64,000 nucleotides of DNA from Prevotella sp902465605 (GTDB lineage Bacteria > Bacteroidota > Bacteroidia > Bacteroidales > Bacteroidaceae), in assembly GCA_902465605.1 (NCBI GenBank), contig CABQNT010000001.1, positions 1 to 64,000 of the forward strand, written 5' to 3'. Positions 9,240 through 17,580 of this stretch are shown here, piece after piece. Numbering within the stretch: the first letter of the stretch is position 1; the number at the start of each line of letters is the position of its first letter. The notes beneath the pieces were generated by a model. The model worked only from the letters and a program-made list of their open reading frames with translations, was not told the origin of the DNA and searched no databases. The position numbers were made by a program, and so were the translations under genes.

Positions 9240-9959
9240 ATGAAACGAATGACAATGTACGCCGTGGGTATGGCTCTGATGGGCCTCTCACTGGTTTCAT
9301 GTAGCACCAGTTCTGGAGAAAAGCAAAATACAGTTGCCGTCATGGGGACGGGAACCGTATGGGCGCGGCCCGACATGGCGCAGATTAACGTCAGCTTCGC
9401 CCATACGGCATCAACCACCCAAGAAGCAAAGAAGCTGGCCGATCAGACGCTGAAAGCAATAACCAAAATCTTGCAGGAGGAGAAAATTGACATTAAAAAC
9501 CTGAAGACAACCGCCCTCAGTTATCAAGCTGACTATGAGTACAGAAACGGTCGGCGTGTACTCTTGGGACAGAGCGCACAGCAAAACGTCGAGATTACCG
9601 TCAGGAATATTGTCAAAGATGGTGGACGCCTTTCTACGTTGTTGGATAAGTTGGCAGCCACCAGCAACGTGGAACTCAATGAAATCAGCTTTGACATCGA
9701 CCAGAAAACAGATTTGTTCAAGAAAAGTCGGGAACTGGCTTATCGCAAAGCGCATGAAAAGGCCGAACAGTATGCGGTATTATGTGGCAGGAAGTTGGGC
9801 AAGGTGGTTACCATTGTAGAAAACGGCGGAGGCGAAGTTTCGTCCGCCTTGTTGAGTAATCGTGCAAAAGCTGAGTACAGCGCTAACGACATGGCGACAG
9901 TTCCAACCGGCCAAAACGAAATCAGCACAGATGTACAGGTGGTCTTCTCGTTGAAATAG
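9240..9959 (+). CDS. SIMPL (DUF541) domain lipoprotein
   Basis: A lipoprotein of 239 residues: the signal peptide ends in LSLVSC, a lipobox with cysteine at about residue 21. The body matches the SIMPL/YggE pattern: VMGTGTVWARPDMAQINVSF at the start, alternating strands in the middle, and a helix with KKSRELAYRKAHEKAEQYA followed by LGKVV and a final strand DVQVVFSLK. The family is linked to oxidative-stress tolerance in E. coli (YggE), but its molecular activity is unclear. Its start is 26 nt after the GH15 stop, so it is likely the third gene of a trehalose/stress unit. Confidence 0.85.
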   Translation: MKRMTMYAVGMALMGLSLVSCSTSSGEKQNTVAVMGTGTVWARPDMAQINVSFAHTASTTQEAKKLADQTLKAITKILQEEKIDIKNLKTTALSYQADYEYRNGRRVLLGQSAQQNVEITVRNIVKDGGRLSTLLDKLAATSNVELNEISFDIDQKTDLFKKSRELAYRKAHEKAEQYAVLCGRKLGKVVTIVENGGGEVSSALLSNRAKAEYSANDMATVPTGQNEISTDVQVVFSLK

Positions 9960-10040
9960 GGAGGTGACTTGTGAATAGAAAGAAAAGAAAACAGCTTGCG
10001 CAAAAAATAAATAAAAAAGAATGCAAATTAAAAAAAATAG

Positions 10041-10048
10041 TATATTTG
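10041..10048 (+). promoter_or_regulatory. -7 box upstream of the small lipoprotein gene
   Basis: TATATTTG, an exact TAnnTTTG, followed by CAAAG. It lies 122 nt before the start at 10170; the upstream DNA is A-rich and lacks a clear TTTG. Confidence 0.5.
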
Positions 10049-10169
10049 CAAAGAAAATGTTTACAAACACTTGATTGCGGCGGCGGTTTTCTTCCATGTG
10101 TTTATCTTTTATAAAGAAAGGAATGGTTAGGAAGAACCTTCCAAACAATAAAATGAAAGTGAGGCCTAT

Positions 10170-10643
10170 ATGAAAAAGCACATTTTTATGTATTTATTAG
10201 CGGTGGTAACCCTCTTATGTGGATGTACGCAAGAACAAATGGATTCGCTTCCTACAAGCGATTTAAATCAGGCGGCTAATTCCCAAGGAGATCTTTCGAA
10301 CATGGTCGTATTAGTAGTCAATCGGCTTACGTCCTCCAATGAGCAGGTAGGGTATGTTATGTATGATACCCAAGAAAACAAATATTCATCATTGACGGAG
10401 GATGAATACGATTTGCTTTGGACTTGCGCAAACATTGTTGCAAACGATGATGCTGACACGCAAACACGTGGTGGCGCAGCTTCTCCGAGGTGGAACAGCG
10501 CGGGACAAGGTAGTAGTGCTTTGGACGCCATCAATATAGCTAATAATTTAAAGTCAAGAATCCCAAAAGGACATAATTTCGAAATCAAAGTGGTATATGC
10601 TTCAGATAAAAAACACTTTACCGTTTATTGGCGCCTGATTTAG
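10170..10643 (+). CDS. Small lipoprotein of unknown function
   Basis: A protein of 157 residues with a clear lipoprotein signal (KKHIFMYLLAVVTLLCGC, cysteine at about residue 19). The mature part is polar. It includes a strand-rich opening (MVVLVVNRL), an acidic stretch (LTEDEYDLL), a GGAASPRWNSAGQGSSALDA loop and a final strand pair ending FTVYWRLI. I do not recognise a family. It has its own promoter box and is followed by a long inverted repeat rather than a gene, so it is probably monocistronic. Confidence 0.7.
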   Translation: MKKHIFMYLLAVVTLLCGCTQEQMDSLPTSDLNQAANSQGDLSNMVVLVVNRLTSSNEQVGYVMYDTQENKYSSLTEDEYDLLWTCANIVANDDADTQTRGGAASPRWNSAGQGSSALDAINIANNLKSRIPKGHNFEIKVVYASDKKHFTVYWRLI

Positions 10644-10711
10644 ACAACATGAATGATGTCAATTGGAAAAAAATGAATCTACCAACTTGACTCTTTCATT
10701 TAAGGGCAATA

Positions 10712-10920
10712 TTGTTTCAACAACGAATGAAAGCCAATGAAAGCGAATCAACTAAACAAGATAATGAACGCAAGCGTTCTGCGGATGAAGTAAATATGTC
10801 GACATAAACATAAACATGTTGTGCGTCTTTGTCAAATTCACTTTCATTCGGAGAACGCCAGCGTTCATTAATTCAGACAGTCTGATTCACTTTCATTGAT
10901 TTTATTTGTTGTTGAAACAA
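10712..10920. repeat. Long imperfect inverted-repeat element (MITE-like)
   Basis: The ends TTGTTTCAACAAC (from 10712) and GTTGTTGAAACAA (to 10920) are exact inverses. The arms stay recognisably complementary for about 80 bases, including AATGAAAG / CTTTCATT and AATGAACGC / GCGTTCATT pairs. The centre of about 50 bases is unpaired. It fills most of the 459-nt gap before rpsU and contains no coding frame. Confidence 0.7.
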
Positions 10921-11004
10921 AAGAGCATGATAGAATTTGACAGCAAACGACCTTTTCTATGTGAAAGATCCGTGTGGAATGAGAATAAAATGTAATCTAA
11001 AAAC

Positions 11005-11035
11005 TTGGCTGTTTGATAAATAAGTCGTAATTTTG
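11005..11035 (+). promoter_or_regulatory. rpsU promoter
   Basis: TAATTTTG at 11028-11035 matches TAnnTTTG. TTG at 11005-11007 lies 20 nt upstream as a partial -33 element. The start codon is 68 nt downstream. Confidence 0.6.
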
Positions 11036-11102
11036 CACCCGCATTTGGTGGCGTGATGTCACCATGCAACATAATAAACTATAAACAATTAAAAAGAACA
11101 AC

Positions 11103-11294
11103 ATGATTATCGTACCAGTAAAAGATGGTGAAAACATCGAAAGGGCTCTTAAAAAATTCAAGAGAAAATTCGATAAAACCGGTGTGTCTAAAGAGTTGCG
11201 TGCTCGTCAGCAGTACAACAAGCCGTCGGTTTTGAAGCGCCTGAAGATGGAACGTGCCATCTACATACAGAAGTTGCGCGACGCAGAAGAGTAA
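11103..11294 (+). CDS. rpsU: 30S ribosomal protein S21
   Basis: A basic protein of 63 residues that opens MIIVPVKDGENIERALKKFK, the standard S21 N-terminus, and continues with the RKFDKTGV and YNKPSVLKR segments. S21 sits on the platform of the small subunit near the anti-Shine-Dalgarno end of 16S rRNA. The length is normal for Bacteroidota. It has its own promoter and is followed, after 135 nt, by a Xer-type recombinase gene, a gene order I know from Bacteroidales. Confidence 0.96.
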   Translation: MIIVPVKDGENIERALKKFKRKFDKTGVSKELRARQQYNKPSVLKRLKMERAIYIQKLRDAEE

Positions 11295-11429
11295 AATCTT
11301 CTAAAAAATTTGGTAGTTTAAATTAATTTCCTTATTTTCGTTGCAAAATCTGATGCTGCTCTCTTTGAGAGGACATACATTCTTTCGAGAGAATGAAGCT
11401 TCAGATGCAATACTTCAACGGAAGGCGTC

Positions 11430-12308
11430 ATGATAGAAGATTTTTTGAACTACCTGAGATTTGAGAAAAATCGATCAGAGCTTACAGCTAAAAGCTACGG
11501 CGATGACCTGAGAGCCTTTGAACGCTATTTTCAAGGCTTAGGGGATCAAATCACATGGGAGTCGGTAGACTCGGATATCATCCGCGGTTGGATGGAGGAT
11601 ATGATGGATCGTGGGAACAGTGCCACTTCAATTTGTAGAAGATTGAGTGCATTGCGTTCTCTCTATCGCTATTCCCTTTCTCGAGGCTTGGTTCAGGTCA
11701 ATCCCACCCTGCGTATAGAACGTCCCAAGATGGGTAAACCCTTACCGCAGTTTTTGAAAGAATCAGAAATGGATGAGCTGCTGGATGCCAGCACATGGGA
11801 TACCAGCTATCAAGATGCGCTCGCGCGTACCATTATTATTACCTTTTATGAAACAGGCATGCGGTTGGCGGAACTGATAGGGTTGGATGATGTTTCAGTA
11901 GACTTTGTCAACCGGCAGTTTAAAGTCCTGGGAAAAAGGAATAAACAGCGACTGGTCCCATTCGGTGATGAATTGTATCAAGTTCTTCAGGAGTATTTGA
12001 ATCAGCGTAACGAACAAATTGTGCGAAAGTCGAAGGCCTTCTTTTTGAGCAGAAACGGTGTACGGATGAACCATAACCAAGTAAGGTATCTTGTGAAGAA
12101 GCATCTGTCACTGGTTAGCACGTTGAAGAAACGTACACCCCACGTGCTTAGACACACCTTTGCAACCACGATGCTTAACAATGGGGCAGGGCTTGAGAAC
12201 GTGCAAAAGTTGCTAGGACATGAAAGTCTGGAGACAACCGAAATCTATACGCATACGACGTTTGAGCAGTTGAAAAAAGTCTATGAGAAGGCTCATCCCA
12301 GAGCTTAA
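11430..12308 (+). CDS. xerC: Tyrosine recombinase, XerC/XerD type
   Basis: A site-specific recombinase of 292 residues. The N-terminal core-binding SAM-like domain covers about 1-90 (FLNYLRFEKNRSELTAKSY). The catalytic domain has the first arginine at R145 in TGMRLAEL, the HxLRH box at 238-242 (HVLRH), H264 in LGHESLETT and the nucleophile Y273 in IYTH, so all key residues are present. The size and compact structure fit the Xer proteins that resolve chromosome dimers rather than conjugative-transposon integrases. Its place between rpsU and the hibernation factor gene also argues for a housekeeping copy. Whether it is XerC or XerD cannot be decided from the sequence alone. Confidence 0.87.
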   Translation: MIEDFLNYLRFEKNRSELTAKSYGDDLRAFERYFQGLGDQITWESVDSDIIRGWMEDMMDRGNSATSICRRLSALRSLYRYSLSRGLVQVNPTLRIERPKMGKPLPQFLKESEMDELLDASTWDTSYQDALARTIIITFYETGMRLAELIGLDDVSVDFVNRQFKVLGKRNKQRLVPFGDELYQVLQEYLNQRNEQIVRKSKAFFLSRNGVRMNHNQVRYLVKKHLSLVSTLKKRTPHVLRHTFATTMLNNGAGLENVQKLLGHESLETTEIYTHTTFEQLKKVYEKAHPRA

Positions 12309-12334
12309 CCTTTTTAAAAATAACAGGAGGTATT

Positions 12335-12634
12335 ATGGAAATTAAAATTCAGTCAATTCATTTTGACACTACCGAGAAATTGGAAGCCTTTATAGAAAAA
12401 AAAGTAGGCAAGTTAGAAAAAACATTGGAAGATATTCAGAAAGTAGAGGTGCAACTGAAATTAATCAAGCCAGCAACTGCATTGAATAAGCAGACAGCCA
12501 TAACGGTAGCCGTTCCTGGCAGTACATTGTTTGTGGAGAAAACTTGTGATACATTTGAAGAGGGTATTGACCTCTGTGTAGATGCTATGCGCGTTCAAAT
12601 CTCCAAATACAAAGAAAAAATGCGGGCGCATTAA
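12335..12634 (+). CDS. raiA: Ribosome hibernation-promoting factor (HPF/RaiA family, short form)
   Basis: A protein of 99 residues with the beta-alpha-beta-beta-beta-alpha layout of the HPF/YfiA family: MEIKIQSIHFDTTEKLEAFI, KKVGKLEK, VEVQLKLI, then a C-terminal helix YKEKMRAH. The length matches the short form, without the C-terminal dimerisation domain of long HPF. The family binds the decoding centre of idle 70S ribosomes. It starts 26 nt after the Xer gene and precedes a tRNA cluster. Confidence 0.9.
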   Translation: MEIKIQSIHFDTTEKLEAFIEKKVGKLEKTLEDIQKVEVQLKLIKPATALNKQTAITVAVPGSTLFVEKTCDTFEEGIDLCVDAMRVQISKYKEKMRAH

Positions 12635-12650
12635 AAAAAAATCAAAAAAG

Positions 12651-12682
12651 CTTTGGCGATTAAAAAATAATCCCTATCTTTG
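12651..12682 (+). promoter_or_regulatory. Promoter of the tRNA-tuf cluster
   Basis: TTTG at 12651-12654 and TATCTTTG at 12675-12682 are spaced exactly 20 nt, the ideal Bacteroidota arrangement. The first tRNA begins 52 nt after the -7 box. Confidence 0.8.
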
Positions 12683-12734
12683 CAGCCGTTTTACAACACG
12701 TCATAAGCGAGTGGTTTGACGGCTGCATAGAATC

Positions 12735-12808
12735 GCCTCTTTAGCTCAGTTGGCCAGAGCACGTGATTTGTAATCTCGGGGTCGTTGGTTCGAATCCGAC
12801 AAGAGGCT
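12735..12808 (+). tRNA. tRNA-Thr (anticodon TGT)
   Basis: Acceptor GCCTCTT pairs with AAGAGGC at 12801-12807. The D arm is GCTC..GAGC, the anticodon loop TTTGTAA and the T arm GTTGG TTCGAAT CCGAC. There is no encoded CCA. It is the first of four tRNAs before tuf. Confidence 0.95.
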
Positions 12809-12846
12809 CTCCAACAAAAGGAAGTACGAGTTGTAAAAACAAAAAA

Positions 12847-12929
12847 GGGTAGTTACCAGAGTGGCCAAATGGGGCAGACTGTAAATCTGCTGTCTTTCGA
12901 CTTCGGTGGTTCGAATCCATCACTACCCA
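12847..12929 (+). tRNA. tRNA-Tyr (anticodon GTA)
   Basis: Acceptor GGGTAGT pairs with ACTACCC at 12922-12928. The anticodon stem-loop contains CTGTAAA, and a long variable arm makes it 83 nt, as expected for a class II tyrosine tRNA. The T loop TTCGAAT is present. Confidence 0.95.
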
Positions 12930-12946
12930 CTTCAGTAGAAGTTTTT

Positions 12947-13019
12947 GCGGAAATAGCTCAGTTGATAGAGCACTAGCCTTCCAAGCTGGGGGTCGCGGGT
13001 TTGAGCCCCGTTTTCCGCT
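12947..13019 (+). tRNA. tRNA-Gly (anticodon TCC)
   Basis: Acceptor GCGGAAA pairs with TTTCCGC at 13012-13018. The anticodon loop has TTCCAA between AGC and GCT stems, and the T arm GCGGG TTTGAGC CCCGT is present. Length 73 nt without CCA. Confidence 0.94.
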
Positions 13020-13025
13020 CTCACT

Positions 13026-13097
<72 letters not shown>

Positions 13098-13183
13098 CTA
13101 CTTCGGTTCTATTTTATAGATCCTTTGTAGAAAAACAGAAAAAACTTTTGACTATTCATTTATATAAATAAAAAAGAAAAGCT

Positions 13184-14380
13184 ATGGCTAAAGAAGAATT
13201 CAAACGTACCAAACCGCACGTTAACATTGGTACAATTGGTCACGTTGACCACGGTAAGACTACTTTGACAGCTGCCATCTCTAAAACTCTTCATGACAAG
13301 GGTTTCGGTGGTGAGGATGTAAAGTCGTTTGACCAAATTGACAATGCTCCTGAGGAGAAAGAGCGTGGTATCACCATCAACTCTTCACACATCGAGTATG
13401 AAACTGCTAAACGTCACTACGCACACGTAGACTGTCCGGGTCACGCCGACTATGTAAAGAACATGGTTACTGGTGCTGCTCAGATGGATGGTTCTATCCT
13501 TGTAGTTGCCGCTACTGATGGTCCTATGCCTCAGACACGTGAACACGTGCTTTTGGCTCGTCAGGTAAACGTTCCTCGTTTGGTTGTCTTCATGAACAAG
13601 TGTGACTTGGTAGAAGACGAAGAGATGCTTGAACTCGTTGAAATGGAGTTGCGCGAACTTCTTGAGCAATACGAATTCGAAGAGGATACTCCAATCGTTC
13701 GTGGTTCTGCACTGGGTGCATTGAATGGTGTTGACAAGTGGGTTGACAGCGTGATGACGTTGATGGACACTGTTGACGAGTGGATTCAAGAGCCAGAGCG
13801 TGACCTTGACAAACCTTTCTTGATGCCAGTAGAGGACGTGTTCTCTATCACTGGTCGTGGTACTGTTGTAACAGGACGTATTGAGACTGGTAAGGTAAAG
13901 GTTGGCGACGAGATTCAGTTGCTTGGTCTTGGCGAGGATAAGAAGTCTGTTGTAACAGGCGTTGAAATGTTCCGTAAGATTCTTTCTGAAGGTGAAGCAG
14001 GTGATAACGTAGGACTTTTGCTCCGCGGTATCGATAAGGATGAGGTAAAACGTGGTATGGTTGTTGTACACCCAGGTGCCATCACTCCTCACGATCACTT
14101 CAAGGCTTCCATATATGTATTGAAGAAGGAAGAGGGTGGACGTCACACTCCATTCGGAAATAAGTATCGTCCTCAGTTCTATCTCCGTACAATGGACTGT
14201 ACAGGTGAAATCACTCTGCCAGAAGGCGTAGAGATGGTAATGCCTGGTGACAACGTAGAGATAGAGGTTACCTTGATTTACAAGGTTGCGTTGAACGAAG
14301 GTCTTCGTTTCGCTATCCGTGAGGGCGGTCGTACCGTAGGTTCTGGTCAGATCACACAGATTCTTGACGACGTAAAGTAA
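13184..14380 (+). CDS. tuf: Translation elongation factor Tu
   Basis: EF-Tu, 398 residues, delivers aminoacyl-tRNA to the ribosome using GTP. The G-domain motifs are intact: GHVDHGKT (P-loop), RGITI (switch I), DCPGH (G3), NKCD (G4) and GSAL (G5). Domain 2 begins around FLMPVEDVFSITGRGTVVTGRIE, and domain 3 ends with GGRTVGSGQITQIL. It sits between four upstream tRNAs and tRNA-Trp/secE, so tRNA and mRNA processing from a common transcript is likely. A hairpin at 14427-14460 follows. Confidence 0.98.
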   Translation: MAKEEFKRTKPHVNIGTIGHVDHGKTTLTAAISKTLHDKGFGGEDVKSFDQIDNAPEEKERGITINSSHIEYETAKRHYAHVDCPGHADYVKNMVTGAAQMDGSILVVAATDGPMPQTREHVLLARQVNVPRLVVFMNKCDLVEDEEMLELVEMELRELLEQYEFEEDTPIVRGSALGALNGVDKWVDSVMTLMDTVDEWIQEPERDLDKPFLMPVEDVFSITGRGTVVTGRIETGKVKVGDEIQLLGLGEDKKSVVTGVEMFRKILSEGEAGDNVGLLLRGIDKDEVKRGMVVVHPGAITPHDHFKASIYVLKKEEGGRHTPFGNKYRPQFYLRTMDCTGEITLPEGVEMVMPGDNVEIEVTLIYKVALNEGLRFAIREGGRTVGSGQITQILDDVK

Positions 14381-14426
14381 ATTGACCACAAGCGAGTAAG
14401 GCATACCTTTTCTCGTTTATCATACA

Positions 14427-14460
14427 AAGTTCCCGCAATGCGGTTGCGGGGACTTCTTTT
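14427..14460 (+). terminator. Hairpin after tuf
   Basis: AAGTTCCCGCA pairs with TGCGGGGACTT (one G-T wobble), followed by CTTTT. The T-tract abuts tRNA-Trp directly, so it could be a partial terminator or a processing signal between tuf and the downstream operon. Confidence 0.6.
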
Positions 14461-14533
14461 ACGGGTTTAGCTCAGTTGGTAGAGCACTGGTCTCCAAAAC
14501 CAGGTGTCGAGAGTTCGAGTCTTTCAACCCGTG
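14461..14533 (+). tRNA. tRNA-Trp (anticodon CCA)
   Basis: Acceptor ACGGGTT pairs with AACCCGT at 14526-14532. The anticodon stem CTGGT/ACCAG encloses CTCCAAA. It lies between tuf and secE, as in many Bacteroidota. Confidence 0.95.
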
Positions 14534-14549
14534 CTAAAAAGAAAATCAT

Positions 14550-14762
14550 ATGTTTAAGAAGATTGAAAGTTTTTTCAAGAATGTAGTAAATTACTGCAAA
14601 GCTTGCTATGATGAACTTGCGCATAAAACTACTTGGCCTACAAGCCGGGAATTAACTCACAGTGCAGTGGTTGTATTATCTGCTTCCCTAGTCATTGCAC
14701 TGATTGTGTTCTGTATGGACTGGTGCTTCCAGCACTTGATGGGCATTGTTTATCCAGGTTAA
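14550..14762 (+). CDS. secE: Preprotein translocase subunit SecE
   Basis: A small single-spanning membrane protein of 70 residues. An amphipathic N-terminal helix with HKTTWPTSREL, the conserved SecE segment preceding the membrane helix, is followed by one transmembrane segment (SAVVVLSASLVIALIVFCMD). SecE clamps SecY in the Sec translocon. It begins 16 nt after tRNA-Trp and 11 nt before nusG, the usual secE-nusG arrangement. Confidence 0.94.
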   Translation: MFKKIESFFKNVVNYCKACYDELAHKTTWPTSRELTHSAVVVLSASLVIALIVFCMDWCFQHLMGIVYPG

Positions 14763-14773
14763 ATCATTAGGAT

Positions 14774-15319
14774 ATGGCAGAAACAAAAAAAAATTGGTAT
14801 GTACTGCGTGCTGTAAGTGGAAAAGAAGCCAAGTTGAAAGAATACATCGAAGCTGAAATCAAACACAACACGTTGTTACAACAGCATGTCTCTCAGGTTT
14901 TGATACCGATGGAGAAACTTGCAACCTTGCGTAATGGCAAGAGAGTTGAAAAGGAGAAGATCAGTCTCCCGGGATACATTTTTGTTGAAGCTTCCCTCGT
15001 GGGTGATGTGGCACATACTTTGCGTTTCATGCCCAACTGCTTGGGATTCCTAGGAGGTTTAGATAATCCATCGCCTGTTCCCCAGTCTGAAATCAATCGT
15101 ATGCTTGGCGAAGCCGAAGATACCGAAATAATGAACGGGATTGAAGTTCCTTATGAGGTTGATGAGGTTGTCAAGGTAACCGATGGACCTTTTAGTGGAT
15201 TCAGTGGCGTCATCGAAGAGGTGAATGCCGAGAAACATAAACTGAAGGTCTTGGTCAAGATTTTTGGACGTAAGACTCCGTTGGAACTAAGTTTTATGCA
15301 AGTTGAAAAAGAGGCTTAA
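14774..15319 (+). CDS. nusG: Transcription termination/antitermination factor NusG
   Basis: A protein of 181 residues with the NGN domain (about 5-115; opening KNWYVLRAVSGKEAKLKEYI, and LPGYIFVE) and a C-terminal KOW domain (about 128-181; VKVTDGPFSGFSGVIEEVNAEKHKL). NusG binds RNA polymerase, and its KOW domain contacts Rho or ribosomal S10. It lies in the secE-nusG-rplKAJL-rpoBC operon. Confidence 0.96.
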   Translation: MAETKKNWYVLRAVSGKEAKLKEYIEAEIKHNTLLQQHVSQVLIPMEKLATLRNGKRVEKEKISLPGYIFVEASLVGDVAHTLRFMPNCLGFLGGLDNPSPVPQSEINRMLGEAEDTEIMNGIEVPYEVDEVVKVTDGPFSGFSGVIEEVNAEKHKLKVLVKIFGRKTPLELSFMQVEKEA

Positions 15320-15375
15320 CGCAGTTACGGGCGTTAGGTTATCTTTCGTATATATTAAATTAAATATTAACAAAA

Positions 15376-15819
15376 ATGGCTAAAGAAGTAGCTGGATTAA
15401 TCAAATTACAGATTAAAGGTGGTGCTGCGAATCCTTCTCCACCAGTAGGACCTGCTTTGGGTTCTAAGGGTATCAATATCATGGGATTCTGCAAGGAGTT
15501 CAACGCCAGAACCCAGGATAAGGTAGGGAAAATTATTCCTGTTATTATCACTTACTATACTGACAAGTCATTCGATTTTGTTCTCAAAACTCCTCCTGCA
15601 GCTGTACAGCTCAAGGAGATGGCAAAATTAAAGACAGCCTCAGCTCAGCCTAATCGCCAGAAGGTAGCTTCCGTTACTTGGGATCAAGTACGTACTATCG
15701 CTGAAGATAAGATGGCCGATTTGAACTGCTTTACTGTTGAGAGTGCAATGAGACTTGTTGCAGGTACTGCACGTAGTATGGGTATTACTGTAAAAGGGGA
15801 ATTCCCTGGAAATAATTAA
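15376..15819 (+). CDS. rplK: 50S ribosomal protein L11
   Basis: A protein of 147 residues. It opens MAKEVAGLIKLQIKGGAANP, with PPVGPALGSKGINIMGFCKEFN in the N-terminal domain, and the C-terminal rRNA-binding domain carries VESAMRLVAGTARSMGI. L11 forms the GTPase-associated stalk base with 23S rRNA. It begins 56 nt after nusG, and rplA follows after 14 nt. Confidence 0.97.
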   Translation: MAKEVAGLIKLQIKGGAANPSPPVGPALGSKGINIMGFCKEFNARTQDKVGKIIPVIITYYTDKSFDFVLKTPPAAVQLKEMAKLKTASAQPNRQKVASVTWDQVRTIAEDKMADLNCFTVESAMRLVAGTARSMGITVKGEFPGNN

Positions 15820-15833
15820 AACTTCAATTAGAA

Positions 15834-16526
15834 ATGAGTAAACTGACAAAAAATCAGAAATCAGTAGCTGAGAAGGTTGAAGCAGGGAAGGCATACACAT
15901 TGAAAGAAGCTTCAGAATTGGTGAAGGAAATTACCACCACCAAGTTTGATGCATCTCTGGATATTGATGTTCGCTTAGGCGTAGACCCACGAAAGGCTAA
16001 CCAGATGGTGCGAGGTGTTGTTACACTTCCACACGGAACTGGTAAGGTTACTCGTGTTCTCTGCCTCTGTACTCCTGATCAGGAAGCAGCTGCCAAGGAA
16101 GCAGGTGCCGACTATGTTGGTCTGGATGAGTATATCGAAAAGATCAAAGGTGGATGGACAGATGTAGATGTAATCATTACAATGCCATCATGCATGGGAA
16201 AAGTAGGTCCTTTGGGTCGTGTGCTCGGACCTCGTGGCTTGATGCCTAACCCTAAAAGTGGTACGGTAACGATGGATGTTGCTAAGGCAGTTTCAGAAAT
16301 CAAGAAGGGTAAGATAGACTTTAAAGTTGACAAGGCTGGTATTATACATACCTCCATTGGCAAAGTGAGCATGTCAGCAGAGCAAATCTATGGCAATGCA
16401 AAAGAGTTTATCTCTACGGTTATCAAATTGAAACCGACTGCTGCAAAAGGTACGTACATCAAGAGTATCTTTATTTCCAGCACTATGAGTAAGGGTATCA
16501 AGATTGATCCTAAATCAGTTGAATAA
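15834..16526 (+). CDS. rplA: 50S ribosomal protein L1
   Basis: A protein of 230 residues at the L1 stalk. Recognisable parts are LDIDVRLGVDPRKANQMVRG near residue 40, LPHGTGK, the middle MGKVGPLGRVLGPRGLMPNPK segment and the C-terminal KGTYIKSIFISSTMSKGIKID. Length and order are normal. In E. coli L1 also represses its own operon; no obvious mimic was found in the short 56-nt leader before rplK. Confidence 0.97.
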   Translation: MSKLTKNQKSVAEKVEAGKAYTLKEASELVKEITTTKFDASLDIDVRLGVDPRKANQMVRGVVTLPHGTGKVTRVLCLCTPDQEAAAKEAGADYVGLDEYIEKIKGGWTDVDVIITMPSCMGKVGPLGRVLGPRGLMPNPKSGTVTMDVAKAVSEIKKGKIDFKVDKAGIIHTSIGKVSMSAEQIYGNAKEFISTVIKLKPTAAKGTYIKSIFISSTMSKGIKIDPKSVE

Positions 16527-16544
16527 CTCTAAAAGTTTTGTAAA

Positions 16545-17063
16545 ATGAAAAAGGAAGTAAAAGATACTATAATCGTTGAACTAGGTGAGAAGCTTAAGGA
16601 GTTTCCACATTTCTATCTTGTAGACCTTACAGGATTGAATGCTGGAGCTACCAGTGCACTTCGTCGCAAATGCTTCAAGAACGAGATCAAGATGGTTGTT
16701 GTGAAGAATACGCTTCTGCGGAAAGCTTTCGACGCATCTGATGTTGACTATGAACCTTTGTACGATAGTTTGAAAGGCAGCACCGCTGTGATGTTCACAC
16801 AGACAGCCAATGTGCCTGCTAAACTACTGAAGGAATATCAAAAGGAAGGAATTCCTGCCCTCAAAGCTGCTTATGCTGAAGAAAGTATCTATGTAGGTGC
16901 TGATAAATTAGCTGAGCTGGCTGCTCTCAAGAGCAAGAACGAAGTTATCGCAGAGATTGTGGCACTGCTGCAATCGCCCGCAAAGAACGTTGTTTCTGCT
17001 CTCCAATCGGGTGCAAACACCATTCATGGCGTGCTGAAGACATTAGGCGAGCGTCCTGAATAA
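16545..17063 (+). CDS. rplJ: 50S ribosomal protein L10
   Basis: A protein of 172 residues that anchors L7/L12 dimers to the ribosome. Visible features are the N-terminal globular part with FYLVDLTGLNAGATSALRR, VVKNTLLRKA and LKGSTAVMFT, and a C-terminal helix (SPAKNVVSALQSGANTIHGV) that carries L7/L12. It lies 18 nt after rplA and 74 nt before rplL. Confidence 0.96.
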   Translation: MKKEVKDTIIVELGEKLKEFPHFYLVDLTGLNAGATSALRRKCFKNEIKMVVVKNTLLRKAFDASDVDYEPLYDSLKGSTAVMFTQTANVPAKLLKEYQKEGIPALKAAYAEESIYVGADKLAELAALKSKNEVIAEIVALLQSPAKNVVSALQSGANTIHGVLKTLGERPE

Positions 17064-17137
17064 TCAACGATGCTCATTCATGGATGACATCAACAGTAAA
17101 TAATTAGATAAAAAATAAATTAAATTTTTAGAATAAA

Positions 17138-17515
17138 ATGGCAGATATTAAAGCTATTGCTGAAGAATTGGTAAATTTGACAGTTAAGGAAGTTAATGAG
17201 TTGGCAACAGTCCTCAAGGACGAGTATGGTATTGAGCCCGCTGCTGCAGCTGTTGCTGTAGCTGCTGGTCCTGCTGCTGGTGCAGCTGAAGCAGCTGAAG
17301 AGAAGACATCTTTTGATGTTGTCTTGACAGAGGTTGGCGCTACTAAGCTTCAGGTTGTAAAGGCTGTGAAGGAAGCTTGTGGCCTTGGCTTGAAGGAAGC
17401 AAAGGACTTGGTAGACGGCGCTCCTGCTACCATCAAAGAAGGCTTGTCTAAGGACGAAGCTGAGAGCTTGAAGAAGGCTATCGAAGCAGCCGGTGCTAAG
17501 GCAGAACTCAAGTAA
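17138..17515 (+). CDS. rplL: 50S ribosomal protein L7/L12
   Basis: An acidic protein of 125 residues. The N-terminal dimerisation domain (about 1-35) is followed by an Ala-rich hinge (EPAAAAVAVAAGPAAGAAEA) and the C-terminal factor-binding domain with EKTSFDVVLTEVGATKLQVV and GLGLKEAKDLVDGAP. It is present in several copies on the stalk and recruits translation factors. A hairpin lies between it and rpoB. Confidence 0.97.
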   Translation: MADIKAIAEELVNLTVKEVNELATVLKDEYGIEPAAAAVAVAAGPAAGAAEAAEEKTSFDVVLTEVGATKLQVVKAVKEACGLGLKEAKDLVDGAPATIKEGLSKDEAESLKKAIEAAGAKAELK

Positions 17516-17580
17516 GCTTAAATATTTGGTACTGTATAGCCTTAGAGGTAATACGGTGCCAATTACTTTTATTACGAATG

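Noticed and set aside
11430..12308. Integrase of a mobile element beside tRNA genes
   Set aside because: The protein is of compact Xer type in a conserved housekeeping gene order, and no attachment-site duplication was seen at the tRNAs.
13385..14404. 339-codon frame antisense to tuf
   Set aside because: A codon-bias shadow of a highly expressed gene; no family features.
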